Source: Eubacteriales bacterium (lineage in GTDB: Bacteria > Bacillota > Clostridia > Lachnospirales > Vallitaleaceae). From it: a DNA stretch of 53,480 nucleotides. Of this stretch, positions 35,247 through 44,194 are shown piece after piece. The stretch spans positions 1 through 53,480 of the forward strand of contig JAUMXK010000006.1 in NCBI GenBank assembly GCA_030535295.1, written 5' to 3'. The position numbers and the translations under genes were made by a program. A model generated the notes under the pieces. That model saw nothing but the letters and a program-made list of their open reading frames with translations. It was not told the DNA's origin and made no database searches. The first letter of the stretch is position 1; each line of letters opens with the position of its first letter.

Positions 35247-36770
35247 ATGACATGCTCAGAAAATCATAAATCACAACATGAATTATTGTCGATTCGCAAT
35301 GTGTTCAAGTCTTTTGGGCAAAATGAAGTTCTAAAAGGGATAGATTTAGATATAAGAAAAGGAGAAGTGTTGGCACTGATTGGAGGAAACGGAGCCGGTA
35401 AGAGCACTTTAATGAAGATTGTCATGGGTATTTATCATCCGAATGAAGGAGAAGTTTGGATGGAAGGGGAAAAGATTGCGGCCTTTAAGCCCTCGCTATC
35501 CTTAGAAAAGGGAATCTATATGGTTCCTCAAGAACCACTGCTTTTTCCCAATATGACTGTTGAAGAAAATGTTTTGATAGGATTTAAAGAAAATACATTT
35601 CAATTGAGAAAACGATTGATACAGGTCATGAGTGATATCGGTTGGAAAATGGATTTAAGCCGTAAGGCAATGAGCTTATCCATTGCAGAGCAGCAAATGG
35701 TTGAGCTTTTGCGTGGTTTGCTTAGAGAGGCAAAAGTTTTGATTTTGGATGAACCGACCAGTGCCCTTACTTTCGATGAAGTAGAGAGTTTGTTTAAGAT
35801 AATTGAAGAGCTAAAGCAGAAGGGGATTGGGATTATTTATATTACACATCGTCTGGCGGAAGTTTTTCAAATTGCCACGGATGTTGCCATTATGAGAGAT
35901 GGACAAATCACCTTAAAAGGAAAAACATCGGAATTTGATAGAGAAATGCTGATAAAGGGACTTTTACCGTCCAATCTCTGTGAGGACAATGGCAAAGAAA
36001 CAGCAAGACAAAAAGACTGTATTAATTATGAAACATTATCTCCGGTATTTGAGCTGAGTCACTATTCCGGTTTTGGCTTTGATGATATCAACTTAAAGAT
36101 TTATCCCGGGGAGATTTTGGGGATTGCCGGTGTAGTTGGAGCAGGGCGAACAGAACTTGCTACTACTATTTTCGGGCGAGATAAGGTTCTAAAAGGGAAA
36201 GCATTTTTGGACGGAAAAGATGTTACCGGTCTTTCCACGGAAGAAGTATTGAAAGCAGGAATCAACTATGTACCCGAAGACAGAAGGCGAAATGGACTTT
36301 TTGCTATCAGTGATGTAGCGGAGAATATGACTTCTGCCCTCTTAGACAGAAAAGAAATCGGCAGCATTTTTCTGAAAAAGCCGGTGGAGAAAAAAGTAAC
36401 CAATGATTATATTCAGGATTTTCGAATTAAAGTTACGGGGCAAGATCAGGTTGCAGGCAGTCTTTCCGGTGGAAATCAGCAGAAAATTGTCATCGGTAGA
36501 GCATTGTCTACTAAGCCGAAATTAGTCATATTAGATGAGCCGACTAGAGGGATTGATGCAGCGGCTCGTGGGGATGTCTACGCGATTATCCATAAGTTAA
36601 AACAAGAAGGAGTAGCAATTATGCTGATTTCTTCAGATATGGAGGAAATTGTAGAACTCTCCGATAGAGCAGTAGTCGTCTATTTTGGGAAACTTCAGGA
36701 AGAATTAAGAAAGGAAGATATTTGTCAGGAGAGATTGATGTGTGCTTCCTTTGGCGTAGCAGCGAAATGA
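35247..36770 (+). CDS. lsrA: AI-2 ABC transporter ATPase LsrA
   Basis: A 507-residue cytoplasmic ATPase with two ABC domains, as in ribose-type importers. The first has Walker A GGNGAGKST and signature LSIAEQQMVELLRG; the second has the altered P-loop GVVGAGRTEL and signature LSGGNQQKIVIGRAL. This matches LsrA/RbsA. The ATG at 35247 is chosen because GGAGGG lies 6 bases upstream, rather than the upstream in-frame ATG at 35211. First gene of the rightward lsr operon. It powers uptake of AI-2 with LsrC, LsrD and LsrB. Confidence 0.9.
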   Translation: MTCSENHKSQHELLSIRNVFKSFGQNEVLKGIDLDIRKGEVLALIGGNGAGKSTLMKIVMGIYHPNEGEVWMEGEKIAAFKPSLSLEKGIYMVPQEPLLFPNMTVEENVLIGFKENTFQLRKRLIQVMSDIGWKMDLSRKAMSLSIAEQQMVELLRGLLREAKVLILDEPTSALTFDEVESLFKIIEELKQKGIGIIYITHRLAEVFQIATDVAIMRDGQITLKGKTSEFDREMLIKGLLPSNLCEDNGKETARQKDCINYETLSPVFELSHYSGFGFDDINLKIYPGEILGIAGVVGAGRTELATTIFGRDKVLKGKAFLDGKDVTGLSTEEVLKAGINYVPEDRRRNGLFAISDVAENMTSALLDRKEIGSIFLKKPVEKKVTNDYIQDFRIKVTGQDQVAGSLSGGNQQKIVIGRALSTKPKLVILDEPTRGIDAAARGDVYAIIHKLKQEGVAIMLISSDMEEIVELSDRAVVVYFGKLQEELRKEDICQERLMCASFGVAAK

Positions 36771-36786
36771 GAATGGAGAAGATGAT

Positions 36787-37794
36787 ATGGGGCAAGTAAA
36801 AAAAATAATGCAATCACCGGAAATGAACAGTTTTTTGTTTCTTGCAGTTTTAATATTTGCTGTGGGTTTGGTAAATCCTGATTTTTGGCAACCTACTTCC
36901 ATCTTGAATTGCTTTAATGACAGTGTTGTATTTACATTGCTGGCAATGGGAAGTGCTTTTGTAATTTTAACAGGAGAAATTGATGTTTCTGTCGGTGCGG
37001 TATTGGGAATGTCCGCTGCGGTGGGAGCTACTTTGCTGAGAGACGGACAAAGTTGGCCGGTGGCAGTGCTTGCGGCAATCTTGATAGGAGCAAGTATTGG
37101 TCTGATCAATGGTTTTGGAGTAGCGGTTCTGAAAATCCCTTCCTTGATTTTTACTCTGGGAATCAACGGCGTAGTTCGGGGAATGATTTATGTCTATACC
37201 GGAGGAGCTTGGGTAGAAAATTTGCCGGCTTGGTATACGAAATTGTCGCACCGTTTTTTGATAGGTGATTTGACGATTTTCTATGCCGTGATATTGGCGG
37301 TTGTGATTATCGGACATTATATTTTGACCAAAACAAAGAGAGGTAAATATTTTGTTGCAGTGGGAGATAATGAACCCGGAGCTACTTTGGTCGGAATTCC
37401 GACATCCGTAACGAAAATTTTGGCTTATGTGCTCAGCGGTGTTTTTGCGTCGGCAGCGGCAATGATATATACCTCCAGAATCGGTTTTATTACTCCGGTA
37501 GCCGGAAGTAGCTATGAAATGAAAGCAATTGCTGCCTGTGTACTGGGAGGTATCAGTTTATCCGGTGGAAAAGGTTCGGTGATAGGTGCGGCAATCGGAG
37601 CGGTTATTATGTCATCCTTAAGCAGAATTTTGGTATTTCTGGGATTTTCTTCGGATTATGATAATACCATTACCGGAATTTTATTGATTGCAATTGTGGT
37701 TATCAATACATTGGCACAAAATCGCAGTCTTTTGAAGAATCGCAGGCAAATATTGCTGGCAAGGACTTCAAACAATAGCGGAAAGGAGAAGTAA
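36787..37794 (+). CDS. lsrC: AI-2 ABC transporter permease LsrC
   Basis: A 335-residue polytopic membrane protein of the ribose/AI-2 permease family (BPD_transp_2). Characteristic segments are VILTGEIDVSVGAVLGMSAA, the cytoplasmic GDNEPGATLVGIP loop and the C-terminal CVLGGISLSGGKGSVIGA. Its length (342 in E. coli LsrC) and its position between lsrA and a second permease support the name. It begins 16 bases after lsrA with a GGAGAAGAT site and ends 1 base before lsrD. Confidence 0.9.
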   Translation: MGQVKKIMQSPEMNSFLFLAVLIFAVGLVNPDFWQPTSILNCFNDSVVFTLLAMGSAFVILTGEIDVSVGAVLGMSAAVGATLLRDGQSWPVAVLAAILIGASIGLINGFGVAVLKIPSLIFTLGINGVVRGMIYVYTGGAWVENLPAWYTKLSHRFLIGDLTIFYAVILAVVIIGHYILTKTKRGKYFVAVGDNEPGATLVGIPTSVTKILAYVLSGVFASAAAMIYTSRIGFITPVAGSSYEMKAIAACVLGGISLSGGKGSVIGAAIGAVIMSSLSRILVFLGFSSDYDNTITGILLIAIVVINTLAQNRSLLKNRRQILLARTSNNSGKEK

Positions 37795-37795
37795 T

Positions 37796-38794
37796 ATGAA
37801 AAAAGTGCTTAAAAGCTGGGAATTTGTGTTACTTTTACTTTTGACTCTGGAAATCACGATTTTTGCAACTGCCAATCCGAAATTTTTAATGCCGAGAGTG
37901 TTGTTTGGCAGTATTAATGATATGATTTCCATTTGCATTATTTCTTTATTTGTTACATTTGTAATGATTGGAGGTGGGATTGATATCCAGGCAGGCTCTA
38001 TTGTCGGTTTGACTTCGATTGTTCTCGGGGTGTCCTGGCAAGACTGGGGATTGAATATTTGGATGGCGGCATTACTGGGAATCGGAGTGGCAGCAATTTG
38101 CGGAGCAATTTCAGGGTATTTTGTGGCTTACTGCAAGGTACAGCCGATGGTTGTGACTTTGGGCGGCAGTTTCCTTTTTTCGGGAGTGGCACTACTGGTG
38201 TCAAATCTTTCGGCCACGGAGAGCTATAAGGGAATCAGCGGATTTCCGGAAGGATTTTTGAAATTGTCAAAATTTAAGCTGTTTGGAGTAGTTCCGTCAC
38301 AGGTTTTGATTTTCTTTGCCTTGGCCGTGATTGCATATCTGCTTTTACATCGGACAAAATATGGGAGAAAATTATTCTTAATCGGCGTCAATCAAAATGC
38401 GGCGGATTATTCAGGAATAAACAGTCGCCTGATTATTTTAAGCACCTATATTTTATCCGCTGTCAGTGCGGCGATTGCCGGTATTATTTTAACCTCTTAC
38501 TTGGGCACAGCAAAAAGTGATATCGGTATCACCTTGACCATGCCGATTATTACAGCGGTTGTTTTAGGCGGTACGCTGAGTACCGGAGGAAAGGGTAGTG
38601 TTTTGGGAACAGCACTGGCTTCGATTGTCATCGGAGTGTTGCGTTTCGGATTGCCGCTTTGTTTTAAGGTGAGCCAACAATATTTGGATATTCCGGTTGG
38701 TTTGATTTTAATCATTGTAGTTATTGGACGTTCTTTGGCAGGAAATATGGATTTTATAAAGCTTTTTAAAGGAAAAAAGAAACAAAATGCATAG
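37796..38794 (+). CDS. lsrD: AI-2 ABC transporter permease LsrD
   Basis: A 332-residue membrane protein of the same permease family as LsrC. Visible motifs are MIGGGIDIQAGSIVGLTSIV, the cytoplasmic GVNQNAADYSGINSR loop and VVLGGTLSTGGKGSVLGTALA. It starts 1 base after lsrC (GGAGAAG site inside lsrC), and the pair forms the heterodimeric channel. Its stop is 70 bases before the lsrB start. Confidence 0.9.
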   Translation: MKKVLKSWEFVLLLLLTLEITIFATANPKFLMPRVLFGSINDMISICIISLFVTFVMIGGGIDIQAGSIVGLTSIVLGVSWQDWGLNIWMAALLGIGVAAICGAISGYFVAYCKVQPMVVTLGGSFLFSGVALLVSNLSATESYKGISGFPEGFLKLSKFKLFGVVPSQVLIFFALAVIAYLLLHRTKYGRKLFLIGVNQNAADYSGINSRLIILSTYILSAVSAAIAGIILTSYLGTAKSDIGITLTMPIITAVVLGGTLSTGGKGSVLGTALASIVIGVLRFGLPLCFKVSQQYLDIPVGLILIIVVIGRSLAGNMDFIKLFKGKKKQNA

Positions 38795-38864
38795 GTCACA
38801 AGAGAAAGATTTTCTCTTACAGTATAAAACAAGTATTATGATTTTAATGAAGGAGGAACGGGAT

Positions 38865-40040
38865 ATGAAAAAATGGTTGTCAATGATTTTGGTTGCGGTG
38901 ATGTTAATTTCTGTAGCAGGTTGTAGCAATACAACGAATCCGGAACAAAAGAAAGAGGAGAAGAAAGAAGTAACAAAAGAGGAAGAGAAGAAACCGGAAG
39001 AAACGAAAAAAGAAGAAACGAAGGAAGAGCCGAGTGCAGGTGTAAAATCAATAGAAGGTTTGACTGTGGCTTTCATTCCTAAATTAACCGGTAATGCATT
39101 CTTTGAATCTGCAAATAACGGGGCACAAAAATATGCAAAAGAATGGGGTTTTACTGTGGATTATCAAGGAAGTCCGAATGCAGCTGTTGCAGACCAAGTG
39201 AATGTCATCAATAATGCGGTAGCCAGCGGCGTGGATGCGATTTGTGTTTCTTCTGTAGATGCAACAGGACTGGATGCGGCTTTAAATGAAGCAAAAGCAG
39301 CAGGCGTTACGGTAGTTACTTGGGACTCTGACGTTTCTCCGACATCCAGAACACTGATGGTGAGCCAAGGTACACCGGATATTTTGGGTAAAATGCTTGT
39401 AGATATGGGTGTTGATTCTCTTACCAAGAGAGGAAAAGACCCGAAAAAAGATAAAGTAAAATATTGCTGGCACTATTCTCAAGCTACTGTTGCCGACCAA
39501 AACTCTTGGCAAGTAGCAGGAGAAGCTTATATTAAGGAAATGTTCCCGAATTGGGAAAATGTTGCTCCATCCAATTACTATTCTGAGCAAGATGCGGAAA
39601 AAGCGGTCTCGATTGGTTCTTCTATTTTGGAAGCTCATTCCGATATTGACTTAATTATCTGTAATGACTCAACGGCTTTGCCAGGACAATGTAAAGCGGC
39701 ACAAAATAAAGGCTTGACAAAGAACGATGTTACTATTACCGGCTTTGCCTCTCCAATGTCTATCAAGGATTATTGTGCTGCTGGCGTAATCGAGCAATGG
39801 GGACTTTGGGATTGCGGTATCCAAGGTGCCATCGGATGTTATTTGTCGGCATACTTAGCAGCAGGCAATGAAGTAAAAGTAGGCGATAAATTAAATATTC
39901 CAAGCATCGGTGAAGTGGAAATTATGCCAAACAATTCCTTGGTGGCAGAAGATAGCACTGCAGAAACCAATAATGGTGTTGTATTGTTGCCGGAAAGAAC
40001 TGTATTTAACGAAAAGAATATGAATGATTATAATTTCTAG
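38865..40040 (+). CDS. lsrB: AI-2-binding lipoprotein LsrB
   Basis: A 391-residue periplasmic-type binding protein anchored as a lipoprotein (lipobox SVAGC, Cys at about 18). A glutamate/lysine-rich linker (about 22-58) lifts the domain from the membrane. The binding fold starts GLTVAFIPKLTGNAFFESAN, typical of LsrB/RbsB, and contains the family segments VVTWDSDVSPTSRTLMVSQG and CNDSTALPGQCKAAQ. The ATG at 38865 is preferred because AGGAGG precedes it. It brings AI-2 to LsrACD. Confidence 0.88.
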   Translation: MKKWLSMILVAVMLISVAGCSNTTNPEQKKEEKKEVTKEEEKKPEETKKEETKEEPSAGVKSIEGLTVAFIPKLTGNAFFESANNGAQKYAKEWGFTVDYQGSPNAAVADQVNVINNAVASGVDAICVSSVDATGLDAALNEAKAAGVTVVTWDSDVSPTSRTLMVSQGTPDILGKMLVDMGVDSLTKRGKDPKKDKVKYCWHYSQATVADQNSWQVAGEAYIKEMFPNWENVAPSNYYSEQDAEKAVSIGSSILEAHSDIDLIICNDSTALPGQCKAAQNKGLTKNDVTITGFASPMSIKDYCAAGVIEQWGLWDCGIQGAIGCYLSAYLAAGNEVKVGDKLNIPSIGEVEIMPNNSLVAEDSTAETNNGVVLLPERTVFNEKNMNDYNF

Positions 40041-40088
40041 GCTGCTTAAAAAACAGTAACAGAAGTTTAACTTAAATGAAAACAAAAG

Positions 40089-40198
40089 AATTATCCGTCG
40101 TGGAATCATAGCAGGTTAAGGTGAGCTGTATAACGACGGATAATTTAGTAACTCAACCTTCTTGGTTTTCTTGCAAAGAAAACGGATAGATTGAGGGA
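40089..40198 (+). other. two hairpins between lsrB and lsrF
   Basis: A perfect 12-bp stem, AATTATCCGTCG (40089-40100) with CGACGGATAATT (40134-40145), surrounds a 33-base loop. It is followed by GTTTTCTT-GCA-AAGAAAAC around 40166-40184, inside weaker outer arms (ACTCAACC / GATTGAGG). No long T-run follows, so this looks like an RNA processing or stability element that could set the lsrB:lsrF ratio rather than a strong terminator (inference). Confidence 0.5.
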
Positions 40199-40234
40199 AT
40201 GTGAAGTTTGAAAGAAGAAAAGGAGATTTTATTT

Positions 40235-41125
40235 ATGGCAGATTTAGATGGCGTAAAGATTTCAAAGGATTATCATGTGGATGTTCCTTTTGCCAATCAG
40301 GAAGGCTTTTATATCAAAGGAGCAAATCATTTGGATTGGGGAATGAAAAAACATTTGTCCAATATCTTCCATCCGAAAAGCGGCAACACGGTAATGTTTG
40401 CGTTTGACCATGGTTATTTTATGGGCTCAACGGCAGGTTTGGAAAGATTGGATTTGGTCATTCCGAAACTTCTTCCCTATATTGATGTGCTGATGGGAAC
40501 CAGAGGTGCATTACGTTCTTGCGTAAGACCGGAATGTGGCAAAGGAGTTGCGTTAAGAGTGTCCTCAGGTTCTTCGATGCTCAATGAGGATTTATCACAT
40601 GAAATCTTAGCGGTGGACATTGAAGATGCTATTCGTATGAATGCAGACTGTATGGCGGTTCAAACCTTTATCGGGGCAGATGGACAATTATCCAGTATTG
40701 AAAATTTATCCAAAGCTATCAATTTGGGTATGAGATACAATATTCCTACCATGGGTGTTGTGGCTGTTGGTAAAAATATGGAAAGAACCGATAAGTTCTT
40801 TAAATTGGCAACCAGAATTGTTGCCGAAATGGGTGCACACATCATTAAGACGTATTATTGTGATAATTTTGAAGAAATTGTGGCAGCTTGTCCGGTGCCG
40901 ATTGTGGTGGCAGGTGGCAAGAAATTACCGGAGAGAGATGCCATGACTTTGGCGTACAATGCTATCAAAGGCGGTGCAAAGGGTGTTGATATGGGCAGAA
41001 ATATCTTCCAAAGCAATCATGCCGTAGAAATGGCGGAAGCAATCGGAAAAATTGTACATGAAGGATTTACGGATAAAGAAGCATACCAATTTTTCGAGGA
41101 TAAAATCAACGAAACAAAAATTTGA
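40235..41125 (+). CDS. lsrF: AI-2 degradation thiolase LsrF
   Basis: A 296-residue cytoplasmic enzyme with a class I aldolase fold. LsrF transfers the acetyl group of phospho-3-hydroxypentane-2,4-dione to CoA, ending AI-2 breakdown. Recognisable segments are VMFAFDHGYFMGSTAGLERL, MAVQTFIGADGQLSSIENL and HIIKTYYCDNFEEIV (conserved Lys in IIKTYY), plus GGAKGVDMGRNIFQ. The ATG at 40235 has AAGGAG 9 bases upstream; a longer start at 40208 would be nine codons upstream with no site of its own. Last gene of the rightward lsr operon. Confidence 0.92.
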   Translation: MADLDGVKISKDYHVDVPFANQEGFYIKGANHLDWGMKKHLSNIFHPKSGNTVMFAFDHGYFMGSTAGLERLDLVIPKLLPYIDVLMGTRGALRSCVRPECGKGVALRVSSGSSMLNEDLSHEILAVDIEDAIRMNADCMAVQTFIGADGQLSSIENLSKAINLGMRYNIPTMGVVAVGKNMERTDKFFKLATRIVAEMGAHIIKTYYCDNFEEIVAACPVPIVVAGGKKLPERDAMTLAYNAIKGGAKGVDMGRNIFQSNHAVEMAEAIGKIVHEGFTDKEAYQFFEDKINETKI

Positions 41126-41215
41126 CTCTTTGAATAACTACAGAATAGAAGGCATGTAAGTGTATGAGGTTTTTCTATAGAAAATAATTTTTGTAATTTC
41201 TTATTGCATCATTTT

Positions 41216-42082
41216 GGCTCTTTGTCAATAGTTGGGGTGGGTTTCTCTGAAACCTGCTCCATTTTTATGTTTCAGAGGATTTTGATAAAAAGGAAAGAAA
41301 TACTATTTTATGGCAGGGGAAATAAGACCATTGGTAATTCTATAGTATTTTCTTAACGAGGTAGGCATTGTTTTTTGGAGCTGTTTGCGAACCTTTTCGA
41401 TTGCCCAAGTAACCTGCCGGATAAAATGATATTTATCAATGATAATCTTGGCATTCGGAAAGTATGTTTTGGTTAAATCGGCATAAGGGTTCCACATATC
41501 GCAAGAAAAAAATGGAACCTGATACCGCTCTTGTTTGGGAAACGAACGAAAATAGCCGGAAAGAGAAGCCCACTTCCTATCCGGAAGAATATCTAAGACA
41601 TTTCTTCTGGAAGGATCGACAAGAATACATTGGTGTTTTTCACCGTTAGTGTCGCCCTTGAATTCATCGATAGAGAGAGCTTTTGGAAGAGAAGGTTTGG
41701 AAAAAGAAACCATGTTTAATATTCTCTGAATCGTTGGAGTGGAGAGGTTGACATCCTCGGCAATGCTTTTTAAGGAACAGCAATCTCGCAGTTTATGAAG
41801 GATATATTCGCTTAACCTAGAAGTATGTTGATGGTATCTAGGAAGAAAAGAATAGTTCTCTAAAAATCGTTTTCCACAAGAACAGGCATACCTTCTTTTT
41901 CTAAGAATTAAGAAACATTGTTTGAACTGAAACGGTAAATCTTTAATGGTTTGGTTACGGTAATCGTGTATTTTAGAAGTCTGACTGCCACAACGAGGAC
42001 AAGTATGAGTCGAAGGATTCGTTTCGATATAAAAAGAAACTTTAGAATCCGGATGTCGCCCCTTTTTTGAGTTGTGCTTTCG
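41216..42082 (-). mobile_element. remnant of an ISL3-family insertion sequence
   Basis: The left border carries an ISL3-like inverted repeat that starts GGCTCTTTGTCAATAG at 41216. No matching repeat is found at the right side, so that end is lost. A hairpin CTCTGAAAC / GTTTCAGAG (41245-41277) lies inside the left end. The transposase inside is broken (see next entry). Confidence 0.7.
41303..42082 (-). pseudogene. truncated ISL3-family transposase
   Basis: An open frame on the minus strand from a stop at 42083-42085 to 41303, about 260 codons. The N-terminal zinc-binding part is recognisable (CPRCGSQTSKIHDYR, then RRYACSCGKRFLENYSFLPR), as is the start of the DDE domain (LSIDEFKGD, then CDMWNPYADLTKTYFPNAKI and DKYHFIRQ). 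The first residues of the protein are missing, as is the C-terminal 150 or so residues with the last catalytic acid: the frame ends RKYYRITNGLISPAIK. It cannot encode an active transposase. Confidence 0.8.
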
Positions 42083-42101
42083 CTATTTTATGTGGTATAA
42101 T
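42072..42101 (+). promoter_or_regulatory. promoter of the XRE-ORF6N pair
   Basis: TTGTGC (42072-42077), an 18-base spacer and the extended -10 TGG-TATAAT (-10 at 42096-42101), located 23 bases before the XRE start. It straddles the edge of the IS remnant. Confidence 0.6.
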
Positions 42102-42124
42102 TAAAACGATTTTGCAGATGCTTC

Positions 42125-42328
42125 ATGGTCGTTTCTTATAAGAAATTATGGAGCCATTTAATCGAGAGGAATATGAAAAGAATTGACCTAATCAAGCTCA
42201 CAGGAATTACCTCAAATACTTTAGCCAATATGGGCAAAGACGAATATATATCCATGAAAAACTTAGAAAAAATATGTAGAGCAATGAATCTGACACCGAG
42301 TGATATATTGGAATTTGTGGAGGATTAG
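42125..42328 (+). CDS. XRE-family small DNA-binding regulator
   Basis: A 67-residue Cro/CI-type helix-turn-helix protein. SYKKLWSHLIERNMKRIDL, then LTGITSNTLANMGKDEYISM and ICRAMNLTPSDILEFVED match the short stand-alone XRE family found near restriction systems and mobile elements. It is complete. The ribosome binding site is weak, so the transcript may be nearly leaderless. Its 3' end carries the ribosome binding site (GGAGG) of the next gene, 2 bases away. Confidence 0.82.
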   Translation: MVVSYKKLWSHLIERNMKRIDLIKLTGITSNTLANMGKDEYISMKNLEKICRAMNLTPSDILEFVED

Positions 42329-42330
42329 AA

Positions 42331-43270
42331 ATGAAAGATGAGAACACTTTGATACCGATAGAGGAAACAAATATCACCGATATGATTGATCTATACCATC
42401 CGCGGGAAGCAGGTGATGCTTGATAGTGACTTGGCTGGTTTATACCAGGTTACGACAGGTAATTTGAATAAAGCAATGAAAAGAAATGTTGCAAGGTTTC
42501 CTGAACGTTTTTGTTTTCAACTAACGGAGGTGGAATATCAAAACTTGAGATTCCAAAATGGAACCTCAAGTACAAACAGTACTTATGGTGGTAGACGATA
42601 TATGCCTTATGTTTACACAGAACAAGGGATTGCAATGTTGTCTGCTGTGCTTAAAAGTGAAGTTGCGGTAGATGCCAGCATCAAAATTATGGACAGCTTT
42701 GTTGAAATGCGTAAGTTTCTGCTCACGAATCAGGAACTCTTTTCCAGACTTGATAAACTGGAACTTAGCCAGTTGGATTTAAAAAAAGAAATAGATAAGG
42801 GGATGGATAAGCAGCTGGAGGTGGATAAGAAACTCGAAGAAGTATTCAACTACATTGCGAGCAATGCAGAGGTAAAACAAAAGATATTTTTTGATGGGCA
42901 AATCTATGATGCTTTCAGTTTTATTGTGGATCTCATTGGAAAAGCACAGAGCAAACTGATTTTGATTGATAATTATGTGGATGTAAATACCCTTAACATA
43001 CTTTGTAAGAAGAATTCAGGGGTTGATGTATTGATAGCAACAGCAGGAAAAGGGAGCTTAACGATGAAAGATATTAACAAGTTTAATGCTCAGTACCCAA
43101 GCTTGAGTGTGAAAACGACCACGAATTTTCATGATCGTTTTTTGATTATTGATGACAAAGAAGGTTATTTCATCGGGGCATCCCTAAAAGATGCCGGCAA
43201 GAAGAGTTTTGCGATAACAAAGATTGAAGATGGGAAAATGGTTCAGGATTTGATGGATAAGGTGAGGTAG
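42331..43270 (+). pseudogene. ORF6N-domain protein, frameshifted by a 4-bp duplication
   Basis: The real start is ATG 42331, with GGAGG 7 bases upstream; it reads 18 codons (MKDENTLIPIEETNITDM) and then shifts. The sequence at 42383-42390 is TGAT repeated twice. With one copy removed, the frame continues IYTIRGKQVMLDSDLAGLYQ, the consensus ORF6N N-terminus. The downstream frame (to 43270) holds the ORF6N domain (NVARFPERFCFQLTEVEYQ, then GGRRYMPYVYTEQGIAML) and a C-terminal PLD-like part (NFHDRFLIIDD, then FIGASLKDAGKKSFA). ORF6N proteins are phage- and defence-associated DNA-binding proteins. The gene is off as written, though initiation at a TTG (42386) could give a nearly complete protein. 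Confidence 0.78.
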
Positions 43271-43555
43271 GAGATAGTAAATATAGGGGAACCCATGGGA
43301 CAAAATTTTAGGGCACTAGGGAGATGTTTATAGTAAGAGTTAGATTTGCTACTGTAGAAGATGCCGGGGTATCTTTAAACTTGAATTTAAAAAATGAAAA
43401 ATCAAGTACAATAAAATTCAGGTATGCCTTAATTGAAAATATCTAGAAACGAAAATGTATCGACTAATTCTCTAACAAAAATAAGCCTAAATTAGAGACA
43501 TTATGGAAGTTGTTTTATTTTCTAAAAATGATGGCGAAAGGAAAATTAAAATGCT
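43271..43555. other. intergenic DNA before the helicase remnant
   Basis: About 285 bases, A/T-rich. A 40-codon open frame near 43324-43446 has no ribosome binding site and no recognisable motif. I see no gene here. Confidence 0.35.
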
Positions 43556-44194
43556 ATGAATGGAGATAATGTTGTAAATTTAACTAAGCAAGAAAAGGTG
43601 AGTATTCTTTTCAAGTATATTGAAGAATTAAATAAATTAAAGCAGAAGGAAGTATTTCAGGTATCTCACCATTCTTGGTGGCGTTCTGTTGCCTCTTTTC
43701 CTAATGATTCAGAAAATATCAAGACTTATTCCCGAGACCGTGTGTTAGAGGAAGAAACAGAGAATGCTAGCAATATCCTAATGTCTGTTCACAAGCCTGA
43801 ATTTCAAAAATGCCCACAACCCAAACCATCGTTAGAAGAATGGTTAAAGGAGGGATGGGATAATTATCGTAATGAGGCTAAGGTGAAAGAATTCATTCTT
43901 CATCCACTTGAGAAAATAGATTTTTCTTATCAGCCAGAGGAAGAAGACCACCAACGCATTGATGAAGAGAATAAAACCCATAAAGAGTTATTTACTGATA
44001 ATTCGGTAAGAGTCAATGAATTTGGGGATTGGATAAACAAGCGAAATGTTTGGGTAGAAAAGCAGGAAAAAATTAAAGAGACAAGGGATTTTTTTACAGA
44101 ACTTTATACATTCAGAGTGGGAAACGAGTGTATTCCAAAAGGTGCAGAGATCTTCTTAATGCTGCAAACAATTTTCAAACTGATTCGTGTATAG
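43556..44194 (+). pseudogene. N-terminal remnant of a large helicase-nuclease protein
   Basis: A 212-codon frame. The segments SHHSWWRSVASFPNDSENI, ILMSVHKPEFQKCPQPKPSL and EEWLKEGWDNYRNE match the N-terminal region of large AAA/helicase proteins with a C-terminal DUF559-type nuclease. After TELYT (about residue 187), the expected middle section with GPPGTGKT is missing. The frame then runs into GAEIFLMLQTIFK and stops at 44194, while the overlapping +1 frame carries the rest of the protein. One base missing in TTCTTAATGC (about 44153-44162) would explain the shift. Confidence 0.68.

Noticed and set aside
38708..39076. Minus-strand serine-rich frame opposite lsrB
   Set aside because: It is the antisense of the lysine- and glutamate-rich linker of LsrB; low complexity.
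43324..43446. 40-codon frame upstream of the helicase remnant
   Set aside because: No ribosome binding site, no motif, not conserved in any pattern I can see.
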